From CALOCN01 sp942491735 (GTDB taxonomy: Bacteria > Eisenbacteria > RBG-16-71-46 > JABDJR01), in NCBI GenBank assembly GCA_942491735.1, contig CALOCN010000001.1, positions 558,001 through 622,000 of the forward strand: a stretch of 64,000 bases of DNA, given 5' to 3'. The translations under genes and the position numbers were made by a program. Position 1 is the first letter of the stretch. Each line of letters opens with the position of its first letter. Shown here piece by piece: positions 36,201 to 44,447 of this stretch. Under the pieces are notes generated by a model, which worked only from the letters and a program-made list of their open reading frames with translations, was not told the origin of the DNA and searched no databases.

Positions 36201-36506
36201 CATCAACTCGCCGATCACGTCCGGGAATCCCTTCCCGTCGCTCCAGGTCCAAGCGCCGTCCACAAGGTAGTCCGCCTTGTGCCCGTCCGAGGCGAAGGTC
36301 AGCAGCTGCTCGGTTTCGGTGGGATTGGAGGCGAAGATCCGGATGGAGACCTCCTCGCCGACCGCGTAGACCTGCTTGTCGGTGAGAAGGTGGGCCTGGA
36401 TATCCGCGTTGGGGGGGCGGTCCTGTGCGCCCGCACCCGTAGGGAGTAGGCAGATCGCCAGGAAGGCCAGAAGCAAGACGTGAAGTGCTCTGTTTTCGTT
36501 GTCCAT
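33255..36506 (-). CDS. Exported BsuPI/carboxypeptidase-regulatory repeat protein with sorting tail
   Basis: 1083 residues from the ATG at 36506; a reading from 36623 lacks a signal at its start. Signal peptide: MDNENRALHVLLLAFLAICL, cleavage near GAGAQ. Residues about 30-140 and 160-270 look like BsuPI-type immunoglobulin-like domains ('VYAVGEEVSIRIFASNPT', 'WTWSDGKGFP'). Several carboxypeptidase regulatory-like units follow (for example 'ADASVVAIPVG', 'PHTTVRIHLDPETPRG'), and the last ~90 residues are a FlgD-type sorting domain ('NSPNPFRPRTTIYFDL', 'DYRGRLVRSLL', 'GVYFYRIQAG'). A surface or secreted structural protein; no catalytic site seen. Convergent with the Ub-like operon, sharing its stop. 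Confidence 0.85.
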   Translation of the reverse strand: MDNENRALHVLLLAFLAICLLPTGAGAQDRPPNADIQAHLLTDKQVYAVGEEVSIRIFASNPTETEQLLTFASDGHKADYLVDGAWTWSDGKGFPDVIGELMLAPGQRALVGSFVHTADDLFLEPGVHSLTGQVVGYAETAVRITVQESKDPPPSPFSVSARVVPPRVPMGEPFAFHVTVTNEGDREARFIVDGCPVEYVLDGHFTPTLACAEFAREIVLAPGDAITFGPDEAPYLRHLFQIYPLSPGTHEAVLAVRGVGRTKVSFGVGEPTRGGVVAGRVHTQDGSPLPLGPDVLARLSTTAAFADTADSSAEGPPSRWWSTRISDQGYFFFEGIPSGIYHLGAIPGHEHGWTYYPGVTDLDRAQPVPVRAGSYAAFRFPMDTGNPPPPPPGTALFRAWVVERPTGDEATPGVPLADASVVAIPVGRVQPGPDGTLPRPTDSRGFYRGLTNSEGVVEFPVPIGSYRILAGKPVSHGYIYWDDKTTQDEGDVVRIANDPQDHGLPLVLRLPPLDGSAMAGIGGVVTAFDPIHDGPPEPLEGAVITAIPLLHSVLADLAPVRAETDASGGFKLEVPGDTPYFLLAQARGYMEQWFRNARHFEDAALVDVAPGGAVDHTDFVLQPAGEDSVGGVIEGFVYRRLLDADCTATNDRCVVPAAGAVVIVTPAFPTFAPFERRARVGTDGSFRVDGLWPSEDGSLSYYVRAELGDYHPVWYPEGVPFDLATPIPVYPKQPADAGRLLLGGTAPPANQAVVVGFITDPDGEAVPHTTVRIHLDPETPRGAVFETRTDAQGLFRIDGLPEGAEVLLAASAEGYIPAYYPDAWRWQNAELVPTVVIRPNIRIAPLQMTLRPGVSGGDFLQVGRVRAEPDARGTDLGSTAERDPIRLALQHHAVNLPGAFFYLTSSLSASPIAIPMAGGATTANGVALLTELPSGSYYAFADRPGFETTYYEVGGAPGILTLDEMTPGVLADIRLRPAGQPPSSDTQELTGPVAGLNNSPNPFRPRTTIYFDLMESSDVSVSVFDYRGRLVRSLLTGAHMVAGPKEIPWDGSDSDGRRVSSGVYFYRIQAGSYAISRKMVVLP

Positions 36507-36614
36507 GGGCCGCACAGATTCTAACCCAGGGATCGGGTCCAGGTTTCCCGACTTCGGCAAGTTCTTGGTACGCAATGTGTTGTCCTTGCCGTCGTCGGGA
36601 CGCGGTCGCTCCAC

Positions 36615-36643
36615 TGTCGCCACCGGCGGGAAGCCCGTAGAAT
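36615..36643 (+). promoter_or_regulatory. Candidate promoter of the phosphatase gene
   Basis: TAGAAT at 36638-36643 is a good -10. TGTCGC 17 bp upstream (36615-36620) is a poor -35. The transcript would begin about 20 nt ahead of the GGAGG ribosome site and the ATG at 36671. Confidence 0.35.
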
Positions 36644-36670
36644 CCCCGTCGGCTCACTACTGGAGGTCTC

Positions 36671-37255
36671 ATGTTGAATCGATTCACCGGTCCCGGGGGA
36701 CTGGGTCTGTGGCTGATCGCGGTGCTGGGAGGGGCCATCGCCCTTTCCGCCGGGGCGGGTGCGGAGTCCACGGAGGGAACGACCCCAAGCGTCGTGTTCC
36801 TGGTCCGACACGCCGAGAAGGCCGCCGACGACGAACGCGATCCGTCGCTGAGCGAGGTGGGGCAGGAACGCGCCCGCGCGTTGGCGCACGCCCTGGGGGA
36901 TGCCGGGGTGACCCATCTCTTTGCCAGCGAGTACCGGCGTACCCAGCTCACCCTGGCCCCCTTGGCCAAGGCGACCGGGGTCGAGGTGGTGGTGGTTTCG
37001 GCGCGGGAGCCCGAGGCCCAGGTCGCCGCACTGCGCGAACTCCCGCCGGGATCCGTGGCCGTGGTCGCGGGGCACTCCAACACCGTGCCGGACCTGGCCA
37101 AGCGTCTGGGGGCGAGCCTGACCGGGCTCGAGACCCACGAACGCTACGGTGAGATCCTTCCCGACGGCGACTATGACCGCCTGGTGGAGATCGTTGTGGC
37201 GTCCAGCGGTGATCCGTTGCGGGCGATGGAACTGCGCTACGGAAACCAGGACTAG
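36671..37255 (+). CDS. Exported histidine phosphatase superfamily protein (SixA-like)
   Basis: 194 residues with GGAGG upstream of the ATG at 36671. N-terminal hydrophobic segment 10-30 then AGAES suggests export. Branch 2-like short histidine phosphatase: VFLVRHAEK with nucleophile His47, 'LSEVGQERARALAHAL', 'FASEYRRTQLTL', and the second catalytic His in 'VVAGHSNTVP'. About 160 residues of the mature domain match SixA/phosphoglycerate mutase-type size. Substrate unknown. The MscS gene starts 6 nt downstream, so they are likely co-transcribed. Confidence 0.88.
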   Translation: MLNRFTGPGGLGLWLIAVLGGAIALSAGAGAESTEGTTPSVVFLVRHAEKAADDERDPSLSEVGQERARALAHALGDAGVTHLFASEYRRTQLTLAPLAKATGVEVVVVSAREPEAQVAALRELPPGSVAVVAGHSNTVPDLAKRLGASLTGLETHERYGEILPDGDYDRLVEIVVASSGDPLRAMELRYGNQD

Positions 37256-37261
37256 CCACGA

Positions 37262-38518
37262 ATGATCGACACACTGATTGGTTGGTTGACGGAGCAGGGG
37301 ACCTCGGAGCTGGTGGCTCGACTGATCGTGGCCGTGGTTGGATGCACGCTGCTGCTTTTGGTTGCGGCGTTGGCGGATTGGGTGACCCGGAAGGTCCTGG
37401 TGCGACTGGTGCGCACCGTGTCCAAGCGGAGTCGCGCGACCTGGGATGACGCGTTGGTCGATTCCGATGTCTTCACCCGGGCATCGCACCTGGTCCCTGC
37501 GCTGGTCATCTATGTCTTTGCTCCCCTCGCCCTCGCGCCGTTCCCCGGTGCGGACGAAGTGGCGCGGACCCTGGCCCGGGTGGCCATGGCCGTCACCACC
37601 ATGCTCACCCTCGATGCGCTCCTGACCGCGGGCCACACCATCTACGACAGCACCCGGTTGGCCAAGCAACTGGACATCCGAACCTTCATCCAGCTGCTTC
37701 GGGTTGCCGTCTTCTTCCTGGGGAGCGTGGCCGTGTTTGCGCTTCTGGTCGGGCGGTCCCCGCTGGTCTTTCTCAGCGGCCTCGGTGCGTTCAGCGCCGT
37801 CCTGCTCATCGTCTTCAGGGACACCATCCTGGGTTTCGTGGCCGGGGTGCAGATCCAGGCCAACCACCTGGTCCGCCCGGGCGATTGGGTCGAGATGCCC
37901 AAGTACGGCGCGGACGGGGACGTCCTAGAGGTCAACCTCACCAACGTCAAGATCCAGAACTGGGACAAGACGATCTCCAGCGTCCCCGCCTACGCGTTCG
38001 TGTCCGACTCCTTCAAGAACTGGCGGGGGATGAGCGAGTCGGGCGGGCGGCGCATCAAGCGCGCGATCAACATCGATATGTCCAGCATCAAGTTCTGCGA
38101 TGCCGAGATGATCAACCGCTTCAAGAAGATCCAGTACATCACGGAGTACGTCGAGAAGACGCTGGCCGAGGTCACCGACTACAACACGAAGACCGGGGCC
38201 GACACCTCGCTTCTGGTCAACGGACGCCACCTCACCAACGTGGGGACCTTCCGCGCCTACCTGGTGGCCTACCTGCGCAATCATCCGGAGATCCACCAGG
38301 ACATGACCTTCCTGGTGCGGCAGCTGGCCCCGGGAGAACACGGGCTACCGATCGAGATCTACGTGTTCAGCAAGGACCAGCGGTGGCCGTACTACGAGGC
38401 CATCCAGGCGGATATCTTCGACCATGTGCTGGCCATCCTGCCGCTGTTCGATCTGCGGGCGTACCAGTCGCCGGCGGGGAGCGACGTGCGGGCGTTGAGC
38501 ACGTCCAAATCCGATTGA
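37262..38518 (+). CDS. YbdG-like mechanosensitive channel (MscS superfamily)
   Basis: 418 residues. Several N-terminal membrane helices (about 18-40, 70-90, 100-120, 140-160, 175-200), then the MscS pore helix and beta domain: 'GAFSAVLLIVFRDTILGFVAG', 'RPGDWVEMPKYGADGDV', 'IQNWDKTISSVPAYAFVSD'. The soluble C-terminus ('FKNWRGMSESGGRRIKRAI', 'HPEIHQDMTFLVRQL') is characteristic of the YbdG/MscM branch. Releases solute during hypo-osmotic shock. Likely co-transcribed with the phosphatase. Confidence 0.9.
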   Translation: MIDTLIGWLTEQGTSELVARLIVAVVGCTLLLLVAALADWVTRKVLVRLVRTVSKRSRATWDDALVDSDVFTRASHLVPALVIYVFAPLALAPFPGADEVARTLARVAMAVTTMLTLDALLTAGHTIYDSTRLAKQLDIRTFIQLLRVAVFFLGSVAVFALLVGRSPLVFLSGLGAFSAVLLIVFRDTILGFVAGVQIQANHLVRPGDWVEMPKYGADGDVLEVNLTNVKIQNWDKTISSVPAYAFVSDSFKNWRGMSESGGRRIKRAINIDMSSIKFCDAEMINRFKKIQYITEYVEKTLAEVTDYNTKTGADTSLLVNGRHLTNVGTFRAYLVAYLRNHPEIHQDMTFLVRQLAPGEHGLPIEIYVFSKDQRWPYYEAIQADIFDHVLAILPLFDLRAYQSPAGSDVRALSTSKSD

Positions 38519-38603
38519 TCCCGAACCGCAATGGGGGACGAACCGCTGTCCGGCTCGCCCCCCTCCTGTGGGATGCTGCGCGGTATCTGTCTGCGCGCCT
38601 ATT

Positions 38604-38634
38604 GGGGGGGAAGGTCCCCATTATTGTTCCCCCC
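38604..38634. terminator. Hairpin between convergent genes
   Basis: GGGGGGAA (38605-38612) pairs with TTCCCCCC (38627-38634) across a 14-nt loop. It lies between the channel gene stop (38518) and the convergent kinase stop (38712). There is no T-run, so termination strength is uncertain. Confidence 0.35.
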
Positions 38635-38711
38635 ACTGTATAGAGCGGAGAATCGGGCCCGCAGGGGACAAGGAAAGTGCCTGCACCAGTAATAACAGCC
38701 CGTCAAACGGC

Positions 38712-41186
38712 TTAGTGCTCTGCCCGCGTCGCCATTTCCCGGATCTGCTCGTACCACCGTGGGTGTTGGATGGGTTGCAGCACGCCCAGCGCGGTTGCGT
38801 AGTGTTGCCTGGCTGCTGAGAGCTGGGAGGGATCTTCCGACCCGGCATAGCGTGCTTCGGCAAGTCGTCCCCGGTGGACCTCGACCCACAGGTACGGGAG
38901 CGGTGTCCGTGCGCGGGTGAGCGTGGCCGAGGCCGCGTCAAGGTGCGCTTCCGCGTTGTCGAGATCGCCGAGCCGGATCAGGATCCCGGCCAGCTCGGTG
39001 TGGATCTCGGCCAACCGGTATGCATCCTCGGTTGGGTCCAGGATTTCCAGGGCAGGCGCCAAAAGGTCCCTCGCCTGTTCCAGGGGTGGCATGGACTCAC
39101 CGGCGAGAGCCGACCGCGTCGCGAGGACCTCGGCAAGGGCACGCCGCGTCTCGACGTTGGGCCCGGGTCTTTCCGTCTCATTGCGGACGGCGAGGGACTC
39201 GACCAGGCGTCGCTCCGCACTGTCGAGGTACCCGTTACTCCCCGCCAGTTGGGCTCCGCGCAGGTAACCCACCCCCAGGTTGTGGAGCATGGAGGCATGG
39301 GCCGGTTCCGCGCCCGAGTTGCGTGGAATGATCTCCGCCGCGCGCTTGACGTGCCGGCGACCCTCGTCAACGCGCACGATGTCCTCGATCGCGTACCCGA
39401 GGTCGATCATGGTGAGCCCCAGCTCGTTGAGGGCGAAGCAATAGACGATGTCCTGGGAGGGGAGTTCGGTGACCGGGATCTCCGGATCGGCTTGCACCTC
39501 CATGGCATAGGCGGCCAGGGTCTCCTGATAGAGACGTTCCGCTTCCCGGAGCAAGGGAGCGGGGCTGGAGCGGTGGGCGAGGGCGTAGGTGCTGCCGGAG
39601 AGGTGGAGTAGGGCGTGCCAGCCGCGCTGGTTCTGGACGGCATTGGCGACGCGTTCGTTGGGAATGAGTTCGGGGTCCGCGGGTTTGGCGAGTTCGAGTT
39701 CGACCGCTGCGCCATGATGCAGGCGCGCCAGGCGCAGTTCCTCCGTGTTGTACGAGTGTTGCGAGAGCAGCGAATAGCAGTCTCCCAGACGGATCTCCAC
39801 CAGTCGATGTACTGCCCGGATTTCCGGGGACTCGGGCAACAACTCCAGGGATGCCACGGCGTCCTCATAGAGGGATATGGACCGGGCGAGATATTTCGGC
39901 GTGCGCGGGGCGGAAAAGAACAGTTCTTCCGCCGACTCGACGGCTTGGAGGGATTGGGTCCAACGCGCCGAGGCTTCGCCGCGTTGTGCGCCGTTCCACA
40001 AGGAGCGGCCGGCCAAGACGCCCGCGCCCACAAGCAGCGTGATCAGGATGGCGATCAACGCGGCGAAACGCGGGTGCTCCCGGGCGGATCGCCGGAGCCG
40101 GCGCGCCGGGGACAGGGCCGTCACATAGGCCGTCGCGTCGGCCTCGGCCCGCAGCACGTCCCTGGCAAAGGCTCCGGCGGTGGCATATCGATCACCCTTG
40201 TCCCGGGCCAGGGCCCGACCAAACACCGCTTCCATGGCCCCGGCCAGTGTGGGATTGGCCCGGCCCAACGGGGCAATGGGGGGATCGGTGAGGACGCCCA
40301 GAACCTCCCGCAGGTTCCCCGAGGGCAAGTCGTAGGGGAGGCGGTCGGCCAGCATGCGATACCCGATGACGGCCAGACTGTAGACGTCACTGCGGGCATC
40401 CACCTCGGAGGGATCCCCCAGGGCCTGTTCGGGGCTCATGTAGGCGAGAGTCCCGAGGATCTGTCCCGGCTGCGTGGCCTCGGAGAGTTCAAGCGAGGTG
40501 CCGTCGATGCGGGAGAGACCGAAGTCCACCAGATGCGGCCGGCCCTGGGCGTCGACCAGGATGTTTCCCGGCTTGAGGTCCCGATGAATGACTCCCTGGG
40601 AATGGGCATAGTCCACGATGTCGCACATTTCCCGAAAGAGGCCCAGCCGTAGCGAGGTGGATGCGCAGTGGGTGCTGGTGTATTCGAGAAGGGGCAAGCC
40701 TTCGATCAACTCCATGGCCAGGAAGGGGCGATCGTCCCCGGATGGCGTTTGCCACAAGCCCACCTCGATGAGCTGGACGATACCGGGATGCTGGAACTGC
40801 TTGAGGAGCTGGGCTTCGCGGAAGAACCGCCCCTCGGACTCCCGGCTCATGAGGGGCGCGTGGAGTACCTTGACCGCCGCATAGCGGCCGGTGTCGCGAT
40901 GACGCCCCCTGTACACGGACCCGAATCCTCCCTGGCCAAGCTGCTCCTCGATCAGGTAGGGCCCAATCGTGGTCGGGGTCCGGGTTGGAGCGTCCCGGGC
41001 CCGGAAGCGCACGATCTCCGCGAGCTGGTCACCGGAGTCGTGATGGTCGAGCAGGCGAGCCACTTCGCTGCGCGTGTCGGGATCCGCGGTGGAGCGGGCC
41101 AATGCGTCCGCTCGTTGGTTGGCCGGCAGATCCAACAGATCCAGGAACAGGGAGCGAACGCGCTCGTAGTCCGCCGGAGGTGTCAT
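38712..41186 (-). CDS. Transmembrane Ser/Thr protein kinase with TPR-like C-terminus
   Basis: About 824 residues from the ATG at 41186. Residues 1-75 form a helical cap typical of sigma-linked kinases ('ERVRSLFLDLLDLPANQRADAL'). Kinase domain: GQGGFGSVYRG, AVKVL lysine, HRDLKPGN, DFGLS, 'LAYMSPEQA'. One membrane helix follows ('FAALIAILITLLVGAGVLAG'), then ~400 residues of helical TPR-type repeats. It lies 4 nt after the ECF sigma gene, an operon in which the kinase may control the sigma factor or its targets. Confidence 0.9.
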   Translation of the reverse strand: MTPPADYERVRSLFLDLLDLPANQRADALARSTADPDTRSEVARLLDHHDSGDQLAEIVRFRARDAPTRTPTTIGPYLIEEQLGQGGFGSVYRGRHRDTGRYAAVKVLHAPLMSRESEGRFFREAQLLKQFQHPGIVQLIEVGLWQTPSGDDRPFLAMELIEGLPLLEYTSTHCASTSLRLGLFREMCDIVDYAHSQGVIHRDLKPGNILVDAQGRPHLVDFGLSRIDGTSLELSEATQPGQILGTLAYMSPEQALGDPSEVDARSDVYSLAVIGYRMLADRLPYDLPSGNLREVLGVLTDPPIAPLGRANPTLAGAMEAVFGRALARDKGDRYATAGAFARDVLRAEADATAYVTALSPARRLRRSAREHPRFAALIAILITLLVGAGVLAGRSLWNGAQRGEASARWTQSLQAVESAEELFFSAPRTPKYLARSISLYEDAVASLELLPESPEIRAVHRLVEIRLGDCYSLLSQHSYNTEELRLARLHHGAAVELELAKPADPELIPNERVANAVQNQRGWHALLHLSGSTYALAHRSSPAPLLREAERLYQETLAAYAMEVQADPEIPVTELPSQDIVYCFALNELGLTMIDLGYAIEDIVRVDEGRRHVKRAAEIIPRNSGAEPAHASMLHNLGVGYLRGAQLAGSNGYLDSAERRLVESLAVRNETERPGPNVETRRALAEVLATRSALAGESMPPLEQARDLLAPALEILDPTEDAYRLAEIHTELAGILIRLGDLDNAEAHLDAASATLTRARTPLPYLWVEVHRGRLAEARYAGSEDPSQLSAARQHYATALGVLQPIQHPRWYEQIREMATRAEH

Positions 41187-41190
41187 GGGA

Positions 41191-41718
41191 CTAGTCCGGC
41201 TCCGCCTCGGCCAGGTTGGCCCGGATCCATGCCTTGGCCAGGGCCCACAGGCGGCGGGCCGTGCGGGGCGAAACCTCAACCGCCTGGGCGATCTCTACTT
41301 CGGTGAGTCCTCCGAAGAACCGCAACTCGAACACCTCCGCGGCACGGGGATCAGACCCGTTGAGCTGCTTCAAGGCGTTTTCCAGGGCCAACATGTCCAG
41401 GTGGTCCGATTCGACCGCGGTGAGCGCGTCGGTCAGTTCAATACGCGTCCATCGCCCTCCTCGCTTGAGGGACTTCTTGGCCCGCGCATGGTCGATCAAC
41501 AGGTGGCGCATGACACGCGAAGCCACGCGCTTGAACTCGATCTCGTTGGTCCAGGTGGGGTTCTGACGCAACAGGCTCACATACGCCATGTGGAGCAGGT
41601 CCGAGGTCTGGAGCGAGTGGTCCGAGCCCTCGCGGCGCATGTGGATCCGCGCGATGGCCTTGAGCTCATCGTAGAGACCGGGGAAGAGGGCGGCGGAGGA
41701 GTGCGGATTCGACGTCAA
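41191..41718 (-). CDS. ECF-type sigma factor paired with Ser/Thr kinase
   Basis: About 175 residues from TTG at 41718, chosen because GGGAG lies 8 nt upstream and a TACAAT -10 element at 41766-41771 would start the transcript near 41759. The open frame continues to 41871 with improbable sequence. Sigma region 2: 'LFPGLYDELKAIARIHMRRE', 'FKRVASRVMRHLLIDHARAK'. Region 4: 'VFELRFFGGLTEVEIAQAVEVSPRTARRLWALAKAWI'-type helix-turn-helix. This is the Sig-70 subfamily typical of Planctomycetes and FCB kinase-linked ECFs, with no anti-sigma gene alongside. Confidence 0.85.
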   Translation of the reverse strand: MTSNPHSSAALFPGLYDELKAIARIHMRREGSDHSLQTSDLLHMAYVSLLRQNPTWTNEIEFKRVASRVMRHLLIDHARAKKSLKRGGRWTRIELTDALTAVESDHLDMLALENALKQLNGSDPRAAEVFELRFFGGLTEVEIAQAVEVSPRTARRLWALAKAWIRANLAEAEPD

Positions 41719-41765
41719 GAGTGCGGCTCCCGGAGACCCATGTGCTTCGACTGGAACTGTAGGAG

Positions 41766-41771
41766 ATTGTA
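41766..41771 (-). promoter_or_regulatory. -10 element of the sigma-kinase operon
   Basis: TACAAT on the minus strand (ATTGTA as written). The position 17 bp upstream is a C-run, not a recognisable -35, so an activator or alternative sigma may be needed. Location rules out start codons upstream of about 41759. Confidence 0.4.
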
Positions 41772-41930
41772 GCACTATGGGTTGGGAGGGGGGGCAAGAG
41801 CGTGAGAATGCCTCGGGGGGGGATGGCGTGCGCACCCTCGCTACCCACGCTGCCGCCCGGAAGGTGCTCAAGAGTCGTTCGGCAAGCTGCTATTGTTCGG
41901 GCAGGCCCACCGCATGGAGGGGAGGCTTGG

Positions 41931-43313
41931 ATGCGTTCACTTCTACCAGTTCTATTGTTCATCACTACGGCCCTGCCGGCGACCGCGAGGGTCTGGACTG
42001 TCCCCGGCGAAGTACCCACGATTCAAGCCGCCATTGATTCGACATCAGAAGGTGACACGGTTTCGGTGGGTTCCGGAACCTACTACGAACGGCTCAGCAT
42101 TGTTGGCAAGAACATCCATCTTCTTGGTGCCGGTCACGAAGTCACGATTCTTTCAGGGGAAACCGCTGTCCCAGACTCCCTCCCCATTCTCAGAGTGGAC
42201 TACGTTGACAGCACCACGGTCATCTCCGGATTCACCTTCAAGGGCAATGGGGCTGACAGCGTGGACTGGACGTTCGGCGGCGCCATTCTATGTGATTTCG
42301 AAGGCACTCCAACCATCGTGAACAACGTGATCCGGGACAACTTCACTCATTGGGGTGGAGGCATCTTCATCTGGGGCTATCCTGGACCAACCGTTGTCCG
42401 TGGCAATCGCTTTCTTGACAACACAAGTCGTGATGGAGGAGCCGTGAACACCTGGAGTCCGGCGCTGATCGAGAACAATGTGTTCGAGGGCAACGCTGCG
42501 ATCGGAAACGGGGGGAACGTGGGAACGGGAGGGGGAGTCCAGGTGAACTCGTCCAACGTGATCATCACAGGGAACGTCTTCTATCGGAATCGGGCGGGGT
42601 ATGCCGGGGCCGTCGCTGTCGAGTGGGGGGATGCCCTTATCCAGGGAAACACGATGGTACTCAATGCCTCTACGCGAAACGAGACGCACCGCCCAGGATC
42701 GATTCGGGTATTCGGCTCAACCGCCGTCATCCTCAATAACATCGTGGCCCTTTCCGAGAACGGATACGGCCTCAGCGCAGTCGGTGCGGCGTATCCGCCC
42801 GATGTCACTCTCGATTGCAACAACTTCTGGGGTAACGAGTTGGGGGATTACACGACATATCAGGCGACGCTCTCACCGGGGCCCGGCGAGTTCAGTGCAA
42901 ACCCACTCCTATGTGACCCTCTTGCAGGGGATCTCACCCTGAGCCCCGACTCGCCCTGTCTGCCCGCGAGCAGCGGGGGTTGCGGGCTGGTAGGTGCTCT
43001 AGGAGTCGGGTGCGGCACTCCCCTCGATGCCCCGGAGACTCTCTCTCCACAGACTCTCATGCTCGAGGCGTCTCGGCTGCCGGGAGGGGGTATCGAGTTT
43101 CGCATCCATGGGGAAGCTTCCCTGGGTAGCCGTGCAACTCTCCAGGTCTTTGATGTCCGTGGCCGCTTGCTCTACACATCGGAATTCAACAACCGAATCC
43201 ATCATTGGGACGGTACAGGTCCGACTGGCGGAAGAGTGCCCAGCGGTGTCTACTTTGCCAGGGCCAGCTTCACGGATCGGTCGATTTCCGGGTCGTTCGT
43301 CCATGTCAGGTAG
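41931..43313 (+). CDS. Exported right-handed beta-helix protein with sorting tail
   Basis: 460 residues with GGAGG at 41921-41925. Signal peptide: MRSLLPVLLFITTALPATA. Starts with the 'TVPGEVPTIQAAIDSTSEGDTV' entry motif typical of pectin-lyase-like/NosD helices, followed by about ten PbH1-type rungs ('TPTIVNNVIRDNFTHWGGGI', 'NVIITGNVFYRNRAG'). C-terminal FlgD-type sorting domain ('FDVRGRLLY', 'GVYFARASF'). No catalytic lyase residues recognised; an adhesin or polysaccharide-binding role is possible. Confidence 0.85.
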   Translation: MRSLLPVLLFITTALPATARVWTVPGEVPTIQAAIDSTSEGDTVSVGSGTYYERLSIVGKNIHLLGAGHEVTILSGETAVPDSLPILRVDYVDSTTVISGFTFKGNGADSVDWTFGGAILCDFEGTPTIVNNVIRDNFTHWGGGIFIWGYPGPTVVRGNRFLDNTSRDGGAVNTWSPALIENNVFEGNAAIGNGGNVGTGGGVQVNSSNVIITGNVFYRNRAGYAGAVAVEWGDALIQGNTMVLNASTRNETHRPGSIRVFGSTAVILNNIVALSENGYGLSAVGAAYPPDVTLDCNNFWGNELGDYTTYQATLSPGPGEFSANPLLCDPLAGDLTLSPDSPCLPASSGGCGLVGALGVGCGTPLDAPETLSPQTLMLEASRLPGGGIEFRIHGEASLGSRATLQVFDVRGRLLYTSEFNNRIHHWDGTGPTGGRVPSGVYFARASFTDRSISGSFVHVR

Positions 43314-43315
43314 AG

Positions 43316-43330
43316 GGTAGACTGGGGAGA
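43316..43330 (+). repeat. 15-bp direct repeat, copy 1 (GGTAGACTGGGGAGA)
   Basis: Exact 15-bp match to 44391-44405. This copy ends immediately before the ATG at 43331. TAGACT inside it resembles a -10 element placed so that transcription would start at or next to the ATG. Confidence 0.7.
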
Positions 43331-44395
43331 ATGTCGAACAAGCTCCAGTTCTGCTTCCTCTTCTTGCTCCCCCTCCTGGGTTCCTGCACCACCCAGGACC
43401 CGCGGGGTGTCCCCGAAGCCGACCTCCGCGTTCCCGCGGACAGCCTCGCCCCCGCCATGATTCCCTCCCACGTGGAAACGGCTCGTCCCAACCCGATCAG
43501 CGGGGTGGTGCGCCAGGTCTTCCAGGACCGGCGCGGCGACTTCTGGTTCGCCACCCAGAGCGGTGTGCTCCGCCACGATGGAACCGCCCTTGTGTACTAC
43601 GACCTTCGGGACGAGTACGGCTCCACCGTGACCGGAACCGCGTTCGCGGAGGACAAGGAGGGCAACCTGTGGATCGGCACCACCGGATGCCTCACCCGCT
43701 ATGACGGCAAGGCATTCACCACGTTCACGACAGAGGATGGGCTCGGCAACAGCAGCGTCTGGTGCCTGTTCGTGGACACCCGGGGAGTCGTATGGGTGGG
43801 AACGACCGGCGGCCTGTATCGCTACGACGGAAGCACGTTCACCCACTTTCCTATCCCCGAGGCCACCCGTAAGGACCCCAATCGGGGCGTTACCGGCCCC
43901 ACCCTAATCCACTGCATCATGCAGGACCGGGCGGGTACGCTGTGGTTCGTCAACGATGCGGACGTGTACACCTACGACGGCAAGACCCTGTCCCGGTTCC
44001 CGGTGATGGAGGACGAGCTCTACACCTTTGTCGGCGGCATCCTGGAAGCGCGCAACGGGGATCTCTGGTTTGCCACCAGTTCCAAGGGCATCCTCCGTTT
44101 CGACGGGAATGTCTTCACCAACATGACGCAGCTGGCCGGGCTCAACGGCACCGAAGTGGGGGGCATGCACGAGGACCAATCGGGAAACCTCTGGTTTCCG
44201 GTGGAGGGCCAGGGGGTCTATCGCTATGACGGCACGACGTTCACCCGGTTCTGGAAGGGCAACGGCCTGGACAGCCACGCCGTCTTCGGGGTCAGCGAGG
44301 ACACGGTGGGGCGGTTGTGGTTCTTCGGGTTCGCCGGGGTCTGGCGCTACGATGGGGAGTCGTTCGCCAACGTGACCAGGGATGGGCCCTGGTAG
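43331..44395 (+). CDS. Lipoprotein with two-component-regulator-type propeller repeats
   Basis: 354 residues. Signal peptide with lipobox LLGSC (Cys about 18). The body is seven Reg_prop blades, each of the form 'D..GNLWIGTT.GL.RYDG..F..F', giving a sensor-type beta-propeller without the histidine kinase that usually follows. GGGGAGA abuts the ATG, an unusually short spacing for a ribosome site. Likely an outer-membrane or periplasmic binding protein. Confidence 0.83.
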   Translation: MSNKLQFCFLFLLPLLGSCTTQDPRGVPEADLRVPADSLAPAMIPSHVETARPNPISGVVRQVFQDRRGDFWFATQSGVLRHDGTALVYYDLRDEYGSTVTGTAFAEDKEGNLWIGTTGCLTRYDGKAFTTFTTEDGLGNSSVWCLFVDTRGVVWVGTTGGLYRYDGSTFTHFPIPEATRKDPNRGVTGPTLIHCIMQDRAGTLWFVNDADVYTYDGKTLSRFPVMEDELYTFVGGILEARNGDLWFATSSKGILRFDGNVFTNMTQLAGLNGTEVGGMHEDQSGNLWFPVEGQGVYRYDGTTFTRFWKGNGLDSHAVFGVSEDTVGRLWFFGFAGVWRYDGESFANVTRDGPW

Positions 44396-44405
44396 ACTGG
44401 GGAGA
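44391..44405 (+). repeat. 15-bp direct repeat, copy 2
   Basis: Identical to 43316-43330. This copy contains the stop codon of the propeller gene and is followed by an in-frame GTG at 44406 for the next reading frame, mirroring the ATG after copy 1. Confidence 0.7.
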
Positions 44406-44447
44406 GTGCGTGGCGCCTACACATGGTCAAGCGAGGGGGGGACAACG

